A DNA stretch of 64,000 nucleotides, taken from assembly GCA_963931865.1 (NCBI GenBank), contig OZ007506.1, forward strand, positions 5,680,696 through 5,744,695, read 5' to 3'. This document shows, piece by piece, positions 63,777 through 64,000 of the stretch. A model generated the notes under the pieces. That model did not search any database and had not been told where the DNA came from. It saw only the letters and a list, made by a program, of their open reading frames with translations. This DNA is from Axinella damicornis (lineage: Eukaryota > Porifera > Demospongiae > Axinellida > Axinellidae). Position 1 is the first letter of the stretch. Every line of letters starts with the position of its first letter. A program made the translations under genes and the position numbers.

Positions 63777-64000
63777 CTTGAGTGTGTACATGTGTGAGTG
63801 GATAGCATTGAGATGAGTGTAACTTGCTGAAACAAGTGCACTATATACCCAACAAGGAGTGCAGACTAAGACATTACTTGGTTAACCCTTTCATGATGTA
63901 CTATTTCTTGTATAACCTTTTGATTTTGCATAGGAATTTAATTTCGTTGTGTTCTAACAATTCCAGGATGCTAGATTGTCCAAAACTTACAAATTGTTGG
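63777..64000. other. window end, intron or 5' region of the acidic-protein gene
   Basis: No further exon is seen before the window closes. Confidence 0.4.

Overview
This is eukaryotic nuclear DNA from an animal. The genes are dense and split into many small exons joined by GT-AG introns, usually under 1 kb. The introns are packed with small DNA transposons, palindromic elements and mini/microsatellites. Three things suggest a sponge (demosponge-like): a class C GABA-B-like receptor of the early-animal type, a Kelch-plus-TKL-kinase protein, and introns rich in the palindrome TACATGTA. The species is not identifiable from sequence alone. I built the gene models by hand from splice signals, reading phase and remembered family sequences, with no alignment or transcript data.

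Layout. (1) 0.5-8.4 kb, plus strand: the 3' part of a coiled-coil gene (about 15 exons), with a degenerate duplicated exon in one intron. (2) 8.5-14.5 kb: transposon-rich spacer containing a hAT-type MITE with an 8-bp target duplication, a TTAA-flanked element, a foldback that may carry a captured exon, and a single-exon membrane protein (13.5-14.06 kb). (3) 14.8-30.0 kb, plus strand: a GABA-B-like seven-transmembrane receptor whose introns hold a 1.3-kb minisatellite and several transposons. (4) 31.1-40.5 kb, plus strand: a Kelch propeller, a coiled coil and a MAP3K-like TKL kinase in 13 exons that keep one open frame. Receptor and kinase lie head to tail, and the facing exons are both phase 0, so they may form one receptor-Kelch-kinase protein. 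(5) 41.2-50.8 kb, minus strand: a complete 11-exon GDP-L-fucose synthase gene with a decayed LTR retrotransposon in its last-but-one intron. (6) 51-53 kb: a second retrotransposon gag remnant and short tandem repeats. (7) 53.3-55.05 kb, minus strand: an ATOX1-like copper chaperone. (8) 57.1-58.3 kb, plus strand: an unrecognised gene with one frameshift. (9) 60.0-63.8 kb, minus strand: an unrecognised acidic, low-complexity protein. One of its introns is almost entirely a MITE, and another holds a 66-bp satellite.

Repeats form several families that recur through the window: short palindromes ending in TAGCCTCGTTCCCAGGC with unrelated loops; Helitron-like elements ending in a hairpin plus CTAGT; a roughly 30-bp-unit element family; a 'caggagtg' family; TTAA-flanked elements; TA-flanked MITEs beginning CCGTATGG; and tRNA-derived SINE-like copies.

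Functionally, the receptor and kinase blocks suggest a signalling locus. The fucose synthase and copper chaperone are ordinary housekeeping genes.
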